A stretch of DNA of 64,000 nucleotides from assembly GCF_016545825.1 (NCBI RefSeq), contig NC_052622.1, forward strand, positions 997,001 to 1,061,000, read 5' to 3'. A model generated the notes under the pieces. The model had not been told where the DNA came from. It did not search any database and was given only the letters and a program-made list of their open reading frames with translations. Shown piece after piece: positions 48,419 through 60,664 of the stretch. Origin of the DNA: Eucalyptus grandis (taxonomy: Eukaryota; Streptophyta; Magnoliopsida; Myrtales; Myrtaceae). A program made the translations under genes and the position numbers. The stretch's first letter is position 1; every line of letters begins with the position of its first letter.

Positions 48419-48519
48419 CTGATGTAAAAAAGAAAAGGAGCACGATAGTTTGGGAATTAGATATCAAGAATCCATTTCAATCCACAATATATAAGAGAGA
48501 AGTTTCAAAATTTGTGGAC

Positions 48520-48581
48520 CGTAGAGAAACTTCAAGAAGCTCAATCTTCCTCTCCATGTCAGTGGTTTCTTGCTTCAGACG
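48520..48581 (-). CDS. Copy D exon 3 (in pseudogene)
   Basis: 62 bp, [20 protein letters not shown], the same peptide as copy C. Confidence 0.8.
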
Positions 48582-49671
48582 CTGCACATATATGGAGATT
48601 GTGACATTTATGAATCCAGTGAACGGAACAATACAAACTGAACAAATTGGAAATTAGTAATAAATAAAACCAATCATAGTGACCAAATTTGTAACACCAC
48701 AGGATCAAGCAAAACTAACACTGCTACTATAAGAACCCTAATGTTCTTGCAAAATTTGTAGCTGCCATAGTCAATTCTATGGCATACCACCTCACTAATT
48801 CTTGAGATCAAAGGTAGGGTTCTTATTAAGAACGCAGTTCCATATTATTACAATCTGCAAATACATACATAAAGGTTCAACACCAACAATCAATTTTAAG
48901 ACTTCCTTCAAGAAAACAATAATATGTAAATGCCCAAGGAGGGCATGTTTCTGAGGCATAAAGTGGTGGATGATGAGTGGGATTTCAGAAGCTGAAACCG
49001 TTTTCGCGGACCAGTTAATGTCCTGAGGACATGTACAAAGATCAAAATAGCACTTTTAATGTTATAATTAACTTGGAACCTATATGTCCCTCTGTACATA
49101 TCAGCAGTTTCTCCTCTCTGCTTCCCAGTCATTGCCAAAACACATAAGAGTGGTAAGGCTTGCGATAATATTACAAGTCCTTTATCTAACCATAACAGCA
49201 CTTTGATAGCACAGCTTTGGTGGCTCTCTCAAATTATTCCCACCTGTACTAGACTATCATTTTGAGATACCTGACTTTTGCTGTAAAGTATGAAATTTGG
49301 ATGAGTTTTCTAGAATTTGGTTCACGAAAGGTAATGCATACTTAAAAAGAATAATTCTAGACATATTAAGGCTTGTCTCCTAAATTTTTTTACTTTATGA
49401 CCCCCAAAAAAAAATTCATTTACTAATTGATGATGTAGATTCCTGATAGGTACTTAAACGAGTTTACTAACTTAAATAACATTTATGCAATGGCACATCG
49501 CTTAGCAAACCAATGTAGAAGGTATTCCCCCCATTCCTCATGCTTAAGAACCATGAAGCATCTGTCATGTACAAAATCACATGTATCACATATATGTATT
49601 TAACCTTGTAAACGTTCAATTTTTCATTTTCTATTTTTATTATTCTTTCAAAGTGAAACATTTACTGCTAT

Positions 49672-49708
49672 TTTTCACCCCCCAAAAAAAAAAAAAAAAA
49701 AAAAAAAG
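49672..49708. mobile_element. 37-bp poly-A scrap with target duplication
   Basis: Short lead plus an A-run between two copies of CATTTACTGCTAT (49659-49671, 49709-49721). Confidence 0.6.
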
Positions 49709-50229
49709 CATTTACTGCTATCACTCAGACAAGAGATGTACTTATGAATGAACGCTCCAAGTTGCTATCCCCATTAATGGTCATATTCTGTTGATGCAGA
49801 CAAAAAGACTTACAAAGTTAAAATTTGAAATATTGACGTTTTCACTAAGCTTTGGTGACAATGGATGTAATGAAAATCAACAACTCAAATAAGAGTTGAA
49901 AATGATTAGGATTCTTCTTCTAGTTGAAATAGCGATCTTATCAATTAAGATTTGAGCACTGTTAGGATTTAATTAAGTTCAGTATTCTAGTGGTGGGACA
50001 TTGTATTTCTTGTATAGATGTTTCCTATTTCAATCAGGTTTCTTATTGAGAAGTTTCCCATACTAAGTAAGAGTAGGATTTCTAGAATAATTTAGCAATT
50101 TTTTTTTTTAATTCGTGATGCGATAATACTCTTACATGTGATGCCTAAGAAACCCCATTTGTGATGCTCAGGCTGTTTTATGTCTGATGCCTAAAAAATT
50201 ACCTAATTTGAGTTGTCGTCCATTGAAAA

Positions 50230-50354
50230 TTCTCTTCAAGTTCTTATTAAGTTGAACTCACTGCTTAGGGAGATATCATCCACTATATCAATTTTGTATA
50301 ATGGTAGAGATGATATGTCCTGAATAGTGAGCTTCAAAGAAAACTTGAAGAGAA
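50230..50354. repeat. Intronic inverted repeat (hairpin), copy D
   Basis: Arms 50230-50260 and 50327-50354; the same hairpin with a few changes. Missing from copy C by deletion. Confidence 0.55.
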
Positions 50355-52252
50355 CAAACGATTCAAAATGAATAAGTTTTTTCGGCATCACATCTATACT
50401 TTCTAAGCATCTCACCTAGGGTTTCAAAAGTGCCACACTTCAGAGAACGATTCCATCACACAAGAAAGAAATACAATCCTTAAAAACCTTTCTAGGATTA
50501 ATGATACTCCCACTAGGAAGACTCCAAACAAGAAATAGAACTGAAATAGAATTCATCTACAAAAGAATTTAATGTTCCATTTGTGACGTAAGTAGAAAGT
50601 TTAATAAAATCCTGATAGTACTCAAATCCTAATTGAGAAGACTAACACAAAAATCAACTAAAAGAAGAATCCAAATCCTAGGTGTCACAGGCCAGCAACG
50701 ACCATCATCATCAAATCTTTCTAAAAACATCGGCCTGTTTGATATTGTTGCCTTCATTACTGGCTATAGTTCATGATTTATCCTCAATATAATAGACATC
50801 ATCACAACAAACTCAAGCAGAAACTGATTTCGAAGGTTAAAATAACACGTTGAGAATTGAGGTCATTTCTCTTCATCTCTTGCAATGAAATAACACTTAT
50901 AGAGTGCCATGTCACTTGTTAAACCAGCTCAGAAAGTGTTCCTAGCATTCGTCATGCTTAAGGACCATGAAGCAGCTCTCATGTGCCAAAGCACAGGTAT
51001 CATGTATATGCATTTTAACATCATGAAAGTTCAATTTTCCAAAGCGCGACTTGTTTTGCTATAACTCCGCCAAAAGATGTATCCATGAATGTGCCTTCCA
51101 CGTTAGTGTTCCCATCAATAGAGATATACTGTTGATGCAGACAAAAGGATTTACTAAGTTGATATTTGAATATCGATGTTTTTACCAAGCTTCAGTGAGT
51201 ATGGATGCTGTGAAATTCTACAACTCAATGACCTAAAAGATCATATTGAGATCAAATTGGAATTGATTCAGAAGTATGAAGTAACAAGTTGAGAATTGAG
51301 ATCATATCTTTTCATCTCTTGCAATGCAAATAAACCACACAAAGAAGCATCTTCATCAAACAAGGGAATTATAAAAGTGAACTTCTAAAGAGATTCAAAG
51401 AGAAAAGGTCATTGATCTGCAGGAAATAGGAAGCTTCATGATCCATATTGTTCTGCATCTATTTAGACATTTCGTAGAACAAAGGTTGTAAAGTAGTCCC
51501 TTGCGAGCTGCGAATTGTGAATTAGAGATATAATTTATTTATTTTTTTAACATGAAGAATTAGCAAAAAAGATGCATAACCATTCATCATCTTAGTTCTA
51601 TCCAGCCTGGTATTTTTAGATTTAGCATTTGACTAATAATATAATATGTGGAGCCAGGAGCTGTCCCTCTCATGAATTACTCATTTCTTCATTCTATGGT
51701 TTCACTTGAATTGATAAAAAAAGAAATACAATAATTGACTTGGCATAAAGTAAGTTTATCCGCAACTTATCTTGATATATACACCTTCTCATTAAGAGAA
51801 AAATTACCACATTAAAGATGTATTCAGAAGTTGAATGTCACTTGACTCTATCCCTTTTTGTACAAGTATATCATCATCATTAGTATGATATCTACTCTCT
51901 GGTTCTAGTGATCCATTTAAATCATGTATGCAGGTAGATTGTCGCGTGATTCTTTGCATACCAGGCGACTATTTATGCATACACAAGTATATATTATAAG
52001 GCTGTTGGAGAAATAGGATTTCTCGTCATTTGTGTTCGTATATAGACTTCTTTGTAAGTCCCATCCTGAAAAAAGTTAGGTAATGTGATTTTATATGTTA
52101 ATTCACACACACAAAAAGAGGAAGTTGGTTTCTTACATACAGCAAAATGAATAAAAATTGAACTGCTCAACTTGTTTAATTAAACTGAGAATCTCACTGA
52201 ACTCCTTACGAATGCACCTAATGTATTATCATGGAAAGGTTAGAGAACCGAC

Positions 52253-52334
52253 CAGAATATATTGTTCCACATTAGCCTGGTACGTAGCCGCACCACTTGC
52301 AGATCTGCGATATCAATCAATTGTCATTCGGATT
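52253..52334 (-). pseudogene. Copy D exon 2 with premature TGA
   Basis: 82-bp exon equivalent. The frame reads IRMTID then TGA at 52313-52315. Donor drifted to GTCGGT. Confidence 0.85.
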
Positions 52335-52619
52335 CTGAAAAAATTGCAAAGATAACATATGAGCTCAGCCACTGGGAATACATTCTCCAAATTAATCAGT
52401 ATCACCAAAACTAAAGTAATCAAACATTAAAAAAAATTAATGATCATTTTTGCTAATCATGCATGACTTCCAGTGAATATGTATAACCATCACTCACAAA
52501 CAGAATACGCAGGTAGCATAAGCCTCTGCAAGAAGCTTTTAGCCTCTCAGCAACTTATTTGAAACGATATGAAGTACTTGCAAAAGTCTTGGTTGCCCAC
52601 CTTATACTTTGTAAATAAT

Positions 52620-53046
52620 TGATGCCACAGAGAGTGTAGAGAAGTAAAAAGTAACACTAATGAGAACTTAAATGAATAGGTCGCTCGTCACTCATAGGAA
52701 TTCATCTAACAGATAAGAGCAAAACAAGAAATCCTTCTTGTTCTCAAGCCAAAGGCTAAATAAGCTATGAATCAAAACAAGTCTACCTCCTCATTTATCA
52801 TAGCATGCTTATATAGATGAATTTGGAACAACCCTTCAAGCATGAGTAATTACCAAGACTCCTTGAACAGACAAAAGACTCATAGAAAAGACAAAACTAG
52901 TCTTACTAGAAAACAACTATACTTAAATAAGGACTTCAGAAACTTAAATGACATTTACTAAACCTTGAAAATATAAGAATCAAATGTAGTTGGTTGTAAG
53001 TCTCCTAGTTTTACTAGTTCTGAATTAATGGAATGCTCCGGCATCA
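52620..53046. mobile_element. Solo LTR in intron 1 of copy D
   Basis: 427 bp, TGATGCC..GGCATCA, with perfect 5-bp duplication ATAAT (52615-52619 and 53047-53051). On the minus strand a TATA-like run (atataagcatgc) is visible. Shared with copy C, so inserted before C and D separated. Confidence 0.75.
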
Positions 53047-54678
53047 ATAATCGTGCCAGCAATATTTTTCTTCAAATTTTAGCGTAAATGTTCAATTTCA
53101 CATTACAAAAGTATATTATGTGCCCACGCAAAGTATATTTAAATGCGAGCACAGATGCAATGTTTTTTGGCCCAGCCCAAAGTCTTCAATATATTCCACA
53201 TGCCACTCCATGTAAGTAAGAAGTAAGAACAGCACATGATGCTCGAAAAATCATTGTGAAGCAGCACAAGGACTCACTACTTCAGGGAGAAATTGTAAGA
53301 GCAAGCAGTTGAATCTACATTTAACTTGTGACTTCAAGTACTTTTTTTTCCCGGTAAATGAAGAATAGGGAGTACTTTCATGGTGGAGCAACTAAAATGG
53401 AAAACATGTACAATTGCAGTCACTTTTGGACGTAAATACTCTATTTATAAGAAATCCAAGAGATAAGTGTGTCGTGTCGCATTAGCATTAATCTATTTTA
53501 CTAGCGAATGCACTCAATCCCATTAAATCACCACTACACAAATGTAGTCAAGCCCAAAAACTTATTCACCTTTCAGAGCACCCTATAATTAAAAGAACCT
53601 GAAGTTGAAGATATCAGGACTTGTTTCACAGGCTTTTGCTTTGGGTTAAAGTACCATTAAAAGATCAACTTGAAAATCTTTTGCAGGTTTTGTTTGATTC
53701 GGAAGAGAGATTAATTATGCTTTAAGTTTCGATTCAATGAACCGTGATTTGAAATGCTTCTTGATTATGGCAGTAGATAGCTAACATATTAATTGATTTC
53801 CCGACTGATATAATGCGTTTCATATGAAATTTCTAGTTTTTGCCTTGTGTTATGGTCATAAACTTGAAGCATGGATCTTTATGATTTGTAAGATAGCTAT
53901 TATCACATAGGATACATAAAATAGTCTTAATTCACGTCTAAGTGGTATAATTACAACGAACTGAATCAAACAAGGTATGGTTTGAAAGGCTTCACCCTTT
54001 TCAACTTAAGTTTGGTTTTCTTCAACAATTTTTCAAGCAAACAAAGTTGTTTGGAAAAGATCTACTTTTAGTAGAATAATACCTAACTGCAAATACGCTT
54101 AATCATCATGCCTCAAGAACCTAGAAGCAGCCTTAACACCTATAACACTTCAAAAAGGAACACTGCAGGCGTGCTCACTTCATATCAATGTGGAATTGGG
54201 GGGAAGGCTGAACTGTTACTTGTCAAAACCAGAAGGACCAGACAATATCAGTCCCTAGTTTCACTAAGATCAAATTATGTTTTCATTCCCCAAGACAAAG
54301 TACTAACTATCCTAACATGTGAATTAGCTGGGGGAGATCAGTACTTGCAAGATATTCAACGATTCGTTTCCTCAGAAGAGCCATTAAGAAAGAGGGAGTC
54401 CAACTCCAACGCCACGGCGTACACAATGGATGGCTTTGATCATCTAATCCCCCGCATCTAGCCAATTGATTAGGTACCCCCCAGTGCACTGACTATCCAA
54501 AAAAATGCGAAAGAGAAGATTTTATAGTTTCATGCTTCCTTTCCTCAGCTAATTTCAACTAGGATATTTGAAAAAAAGGCATTGTTCTTAAACATTGTCC
54601 GAAAATGAGAACTAGATTGGTCATCATGGTGGATTAATCCATGATCGAAGGGGAATAGCATTCAACGCTTGACCAAAA

Positions 54679-54688
54679 CCAAAAATGG
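54679..54688. promoter_or_regulatory. CArG box in intron 1 of copy D
   Basis: CCAAAAATGG, the counterpart of the site at 37111 in copy C. Confidence 0.4.
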
Positions 54689-54857
54689 GAGGAAAAAAAA
54701 ACATGCCATGACGCTGTCTATTATTTACACTTCACAAACATACAGCGTATATATGTGCATGTGCCCTCATTTTGGACATAAGAATGTAAACATGGCTCAA
54801 TCACGTTGCCCATCTAAAATCAACTTGAGAAATTATAAAATCGATATGTGAACGTAC

Positions 54858-55042
54858 TCCGAATTGCTTGACAACTTGTGAAGCCTTCCTTTCTGTGAAA
54901 AGATGATCACCGCGACCTCGGCGTCGCAGAGGACCGAGAGCTCATAAGCTTTCTTCAGTAGCCCATTCCAGCGCTTTGAGAAGGTGACTTGCTGGCTCGT
55001 TGTGTTCTCAATTCGCCTCATCTGAACTTTGCCTCTCGCCAT
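54858..55042 (-). CDS. Copy D exon 1, divergent MADS domain
   Basis: 185 bp and open, starting [23 protein letters not shown] has become KRWNG, and Y has become H near [10 protein letters not shown]. Donor GTACGT. Confidence 0.85.
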
Positions 55043-55152
55043 GATTAAATTCTTCCTACATACATGATGGTTATCAACCCTAAAATGGCAAGTACTCAAA
55101 CGTAGCGATGAATATAACAAATATACCTCAACGATCAAAAATAATAACTCAC

Positions 55153-56720
55153 CAGGACTTTCGCAGCGTCAACCAGCTCAAGATTTATCTTTTTATCCAC
55201 CTCCTATTGTCTAGACTTTAGACTGAAATTCTTCAGAAGCTAAAAACACCGCAAGACAATTCACACTTCTTTTTTCCAAACAGACGTGAACTATATCATC
55301 ATTCGAACACAAGCAAAAACCACAGGATAAAGATTTCGCAATCAAAGGTTGGAGAATTATAGATTTGCCCAGGGTATTAAATGGGGAAGCTTCTCTACTC
55401 TACGCACAAAAATGAACCACAATAAATTCAGACACCCTACAGAAGGCAAAAACCAAAAAACTGGAACGAAAGCAAAGGAGATTTGGCAGCTCACGGATCT
55501 CTCTTTATTTTGTGGCTACGAACATAAAAAGCAAAAAAAAAAAAAAAAAAATCATTACTATTCCAAATTCAACGATCTTCTACTCAGGGCAAATATGGTG
55601 TGAGATACCCATCAAAAGGAAATACAGACAAAAAAGGAAAGAAATAAGGAGGCAAGCAAAGCATTCAAGTTCGACCGAAACGGCATGGTGAAGAAGCAGA
55701 AGGATTGTCTCGTTTTGATTAAGTTATGAAAAAGAGAGTAGAGAGAGAGAGAGAGAGAGAGAGAGGAGATATTAAGTTTTTTTTTTTTTTTTTTTTAAAT
55801 ATTCTTTGCCAGCGGGCTTCAGCTTCGGCTGCTGTGGCCTGTGGGACTTTCGAATGAGAGAGCACTAAGAAACGAAACGGGTGAAAAGAAAGAGAAAAAG
55901 GTCGTACGATGGCCATAAATTGTGGACATCACCGTACCATGGCGCGCGCTGTTAACGAATGGGACGCTGACAAGTGGGAAAACATTATCTCTCCCTTAAA
56001 CTCAGTGAGCCTCCACTCGACCGATGGAAAGAGGCTCTGTCCTTTTCTTGGGCCTAATAGGAACAGCCTCGGGGCTCTTCTTCGATCGGTTCCTCTCCTA
56101 ATGGGTTTATAAGCACTAGGAGTACTCGAAATTATTACCATGATATATTCATGGATAAAAAAAATACAGATCTATCCTTTGGCTTGTCTTTTCTTCATGT
56201 TCTTCTCATAATTCCTCATTATTTAGGGGCGTAAAAAATACCCGAAACTTTTCAATTTGGATAAAAGTAAAAAAATTCATGAAGTTTGACGCTTCAGTTC
56301 AGATTTAGGATTTTTTTTCTTAGGTTATGCACATAGGAGATTAAAAGCTACTGATTATGGTGCACTATCCCAAATCACTTAATTTTCTAATTATGAGATG
56401 TGATTTTGGACAAAACTATTATGTTTTGATAGAATACAAGTAAAGCAAACATATCACGATATCAATAAAATGGTGGAGCTTGGAGACTTCGGAAACCTTA
56501 GAGATAACAAAAATTGAGGCTGCAGATAAAATCACAGTTCTTGAAATTGGTGATATTAAACAACCAAAATCATGAGTAGACAGAGAAGGCAAATTAGGCA
56601 ACCGATACATTATGATTATGTATATATTACTCATGTATTGATTTTAAAGTGATAAGGTAGGAACACATTAGCATTCGTCTTACTTTGAGGCGATAGCTAC
56701 TGTTGAATCATTACAATGGT
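55153..56720 (-). promoter_or_regulatory. Upstream and leader region of copy D
   Basis: The leader exon ends at 55153. Homologous to C. Contains a (GA)n run (CT in sense orientation) and a poly-T tract near 55779-55796. No gene seen. Confidence 0.45.
55741..55765. repeat. (GA)12 microsatellite upstream of copy D
   Basis: About 24 bp of GA, CT-rich in gene orientation. Confidence 0.85.
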
Positions 56721-56880
56721 TAGAGGTTATGAGTGAATGAATGGAATCACTCCATTAGAACTAGACATGGGAGCTTGTTAAAGTAGCCAAAAGCTAGAAT
56801 ATCATTGGAAACAAGTGGATCTACAAATGGAAGGAGAGTATTAAGGTATAAGGTGAGACTTGTTGTGAAGGATTGTACAC
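56720..56880 (+). mobile_element. Ty1/copia relic, unit D, 5' piece
   Basis: Start of the copia reverse transcriptase relic, split from its remainder (58468 on) by the hAT-type insertion. Confidence 0.7.
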
Positions 56881-58459
56881 TAGGGGTGTGCAAATGGATC
56901 GGGTGAACCCGATTCCCGGACCAACCCACCCCAAAAACAGGGTCGGGAACTGGTTCTCAAAATTCAGAACCGGTTTTAAGGGATTACCCACCCGAGAATC
57001 AAATTAACTGGACCGGTTTGTAAGCCAACCCAAAAGTCCAAAACCCTAATTTGTTTCGTTGTTTCTATCTTTACCTCTCACACTCGTAGACTTCTTCACA
57101 GCGTTTTCCCCCATCACACCATTGCCAAATCCAGCTCCCCCTTGCGCTGCTTCCTCATCTACTCTCGTCTGCTTCCTTGTCACGCCATCGCCAGATCCAG
57201 TTCCTTATCGTGCTGCTTCCTCATCTGCGTTCATCTACTTCCTCGTCGTGCCATCGCTAGCTCGCCCCCATCACTAAGCCCCTCGCCAGCAAGAAGCTTG
57301 GCAAGCGCGCCCTCAAGCTCGTCTGTAGATGTAATGCCCCATCAAACCCTTACTCATTGTCTCAAGTTAACATGCATTCTTGCTCCCTTTCTCATTTCCG
57401 TTGGTTGGCGAGTTGATGATGAGTTTTGGGTATGTGATTCGTCGGATATACAGTGACTTATGATCTCGGCTCATTATGAAACCTATTCAATGAAACTTTA
57501 GCTAGAACTAGGTGCATCGAAATGCCGGTTCTCTTTGTCGATAAGCTGGATATTCACTGTGAATGGCAAGCATAAAGGGGCAGGGTGGGCATAAATGGGT
57601 GTGCTGCGTGTTTGTGGTTCAATTGAAATTTCTTTGGGTTGACTATTGGCATGTCCTTGTGGTTCTTCTTGATTGGCAGCTGCTAAAGACAAATGCTTGA
57701 AAAGAGGCGTGAAGGAGGTTGTTAAAAGCATCCGATGCGGTCACAAAGGGTACGAATTTATCCCTCTCTTTTTTTTTTTTTTCTAGTTTGAGCATAAATG
57801 CTAGTCAATACAAGGTCGAATGAAATCTCTGTAGTTGCTTGGAGCCAGTCTTTTGTTCTGCACAGCATTGGCTAGGGAGTGTTTGGGTTGTTATTGAGCC
57901 CAGATATTCGAAAAGAGATTTGATTTACTATAAAAACTAATATGTTTTTGTAGAATCCTAATGTTATATAATTTGTTTTTAGTTTTCAATCAATGGATCA
58001 AGACAAAGACATATCAATGAAATATGGAAGCTGTTTGTGTAAATTGTCGGTGGATTTTTGGTTGGGATTCACTTTGTATTTCGGTTTTGAGATTAGAAAA
58101 GTTTTATTTTCTTTGAAATCAATTATTCTTCTGGTTTAAAAGCATGCATGGTGATATGTAGGAACTTTTGGATAAGAATGAGAGTCATTAGTATTTTGAT
58201 TGATAGTGTTTTTAATCGCTAGTTGTGGTTTTTATGTAGAATAGGTTGTGAGGTTGCTGTACATAATTTTTTATGCAAAACAGATTCCAATATAAACAAG
58301 GTTGACCTTGGAATCGGATCGGAAAAATATGGTGAGTCGGATATAGGGTCCAATACAAACAAGGTCGATATAGGGTCTAAAAAATGGAAACCGGTTATAA
58401 TAGAGTCGGGTACAAGGTCTAGGTTTAGACCATACCCACCCTAGACACAATCACCCCTA
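56881..58459 (+). mobile_element. hAT-type non-autonomous element carrying an NHP2 gene fragment
   Basis: 1579 bp with perfect 8-bp duplication TTGTACAC (56873-56880 and 58460-58467) and short inverted ends TAGGGGTG, both typical of hAT elements. It split the unit D copia relic. Subterminal accggtt-type motifs occur on both sides. No transposase. The interior holds a two-exon NHP2 fragment and short tandem repeats (about 57140-57255 and 58285-58380). Confidence 0.88.
57261..57749 (+). pseudogene. NHP2: Captured fragment of NHP2 (H/ACA snoRNP, L7Ae family): two exons and an intron
   Basis: NHP2 is a core protein of H/ACA ribonucleoproteins, which guide rRNA pseudouridylation in the nucleolus. 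Exon 57261-57330 reads LAPITKPLASKKLGKRALKL then VCR. A GT-AG intron (57331-57679, 349 bp) follows. Exon 57680-57749 resumes in phase: AKDKCLKRGVKEVVKSIRCG then HKG, ending at a GT donor (57750). Plant NHP2 has APIAKPLAGKKL..KRT.KL and KCLKRGVKEVVKSIRRG at these places (from memory). The N-terminal start and most of the RNA-binding fold are missing, so this is a captured piece. The retained intron shows capture at DNA level, not retrocopying. Confidence 0.85.
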
Positions 58460-59240
58460 TTGTACACAATGAGAAATCATCATTGATTACAATGAGGTGT
58501 TTTCTCCTATTGTAAGGCATTTTGATATTTGAATATTACTTGTCTTAATTGCTACACAAGATCTTGAACTAGAATAGCTGGATGTCAATATGGCAGTTTT
58601 TTTATGATGAGTTAGAGGAGCGCATTTATATGAGGCAACCAAAAGGATTTGTCATTCCGAGTAAGGAATAGCATATTTTTTTATTAGAGAAATCTTTTTG
58701 TGGGTGAAAATAGTCTCCTAAATAGTGGTATAATCATTTTGATATTTTTATGACTAGTCAAGACTATTCAAAAATCAGTTAAACGGCTTTAGAAAATAGG
58801 AGGATAGATATTTGATTTATCTATTAGTATTTGTTGATGACATATTGATAACATTTAAGATTTTGTATGAGATTGATGTGTTGAAGAGGTAGTTGACTAC
58901 TAGATTTCAGATGAAAGATTTGTGTACAACATAAAAGAAAATGTCAAAAACGCTTATTGGATTAATTGTATGAAAAGCTTTTGTTTTGAATTGCGCTGTG
59001 AGTTTTACTTGCAATCGAGTTGTTTATATATAAATACCGTAGGTTTAGGTATACTCTAGGTGTGGGAAACAATCGAGCATGTGAGCAATTATTAACTCTA
59101 TGATTCTCCAATAATTAGTAGATTTCTTGTTAGCTCTTCTCAGTAAGAAGTTACCAACACATAGACCAAACCACGTAAATTTTTAATGTTTTTTCTTCCT
59201 GACTTATTTCTATGGTGATTTTGCATTTATTTAATTCATA
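58460..59240 (+). mobile_element. Ty1/copia relic, unit D, 3' piece
   Basis: Resumes after the TTGTACAC duplication: a copia-type reverse transcriptase relic with stops, the shared internal deletion near 58930, then LTR-like sequence to about 59240. Confidence 0.7.
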
Positions 59241-60664
59241 AGTTCCAATATTTTCCACATTAAATTTACAAAATTTTAGATGGACAAGCCACCATATCAA
59301 TTATAAAATACAAAAGATGAAGACAACATAGCTAATGCAATGTGGAATCAAAAGGACACTAAAATAGTACAAGACCTTCGAATAAATCACATATTGATAA
59401 CATGGGCCCTTAATTAAATTGCATATCTTTATTAATATATTAAGCCAAAGCACGCTCCTTACGCATATGACCAACATGCCCCATTTATCATGTTTCCACA
59501 TCTCAACAATCTTGACCCTCTCAACTATTTCATATTTTTTTTTTCAATAACTAAGTACCTTTTATAACGCAAATATTAACATAGTTGGAGAACATCTTCT
59601 CTCTACCAACTCAATACAAAGGCGAGTCTTCAAAACAAAGATGCAATCCAACTTCCACTGCTGCTAATACTAGTTGAGTTTCTTGGACAAAAGGCAACCA
59701 TAACATTCTCAATGACCTTTATACAAAGCTAAAAGGCCTTTAAGCTAGATTTGAAAATTTAAATATCCTAGGAATCACACAAAATCTATCAATTGAGATG
59801 GCAGATATTTTTTCTTTTAGCAAACCAACAACCTTAAGTCGAGTTGACAAATAGAGTGAGTTTATCTCCTTGCTACTCACAGTATTTACACGTAATGGCT
59901 AATATTAAGAGAAGTATGTATGTATGTGTTTGTCTAAATTCAGTAATGGTTAAGTATTGGAGAAGTAATGCTAAATCATGCATTTTAACCTATGCTTCAT
60001 TATTTCGACATGTACAAAAGGGTATTTTGAAAAGTCATCATTTGGTTTATTGGTAGTTTGGTTAAAATGATCGAAATAGAATCATTGATTACAAATAGCA
60101 TTTTGCATAAAAAGATAATCCAATTTTACTTTAAAAGAAAAAGTCAAAAGGGATTCTTGTCATTTTAGTCAATGGGATTCATCCTAACAAATTTCACATT
60201 TAAAAGTACTCACTTAATATTGATTTGCTTCCCCATGTCACTTTCACAGGTTTATTTGATGCACAAAATCCATTTTTATTATTTATGAGGACATTTACAT
60301 ACTTTTCTTGGTTTGGGATTGAGACATCCAAGACAATGTTCTTGTTTTAAGAAAATGAATTATTGTAGTATGATGTTTTATAAAAAAAAAAAAAATCACA
60401 CTAATATTGGATTATAGCTAACAAGCCAGCCATGGATCTTGATGTAGACTAGCCCAAATTAATTCCTGACAAGTGACCAGGCAGAGGGACTCGTTGTCTT
60501 TCAAATCCAAGCTTGTCCATAGATTTTTCCATCACAAAGAATGAAAACAAAGGGGAAAATAGAAAGCTCATACATAATTTTTGTCTCCTTTTTCTTATTT
60601 ATTTGTATTTCTTAATAATTGTTAAGTTGGATGCACTATACATTTTAGTCTTCTCATGTGTCAC

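Larger units (their letters stand above)
49486..51180. repeat. Internal duplication in intron 2 of copy D
   Basis: Blocks 49486-49830 and 50907-51175 as in A and B. Copy C keeps one block only (32755-33010). Confidence 0.55.
44670..55042 (-). pseudogene. AGL42/SOC1-like MADS-box pseudogene, copy D (two stops, lost acceptor)
   Basis: Exon positions: 54858-55042, 52253-52334, 48520-48581, 48319-48418, 46726-46770, 46587-46628 and a relic at 44670-44786. Lesions: TGA at 52313-52315 in exon 2 (CGA or CAA in the other copies); TAA at 46765-46767 in exon 5 (CAA elsewhere); an extra codon in exon 5 (45 bp, not 42); and the exon 7 acceptor CAG changed to CAT at 44787-44789. The MADS domain has A14T, R17Q and R25W; R17 and R25 lie in the conserved basic region. 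Translation would give a 68-aa MADS-only peptide. Exons 3, 4 and 6 remain clean. The solo LTR in intron 1 and the exon 3 sequence show copy C as its sister. Most likely a pseudogene; a MADS-only microprotein is a remote alternative. Confidence 0.88.

Noticed and set aside
57059..57456. Ser/Pro-rich frames at the left of the hAT element
   Set aside because: Out of frame with the NHP2 exons and built on short tandem repeats.
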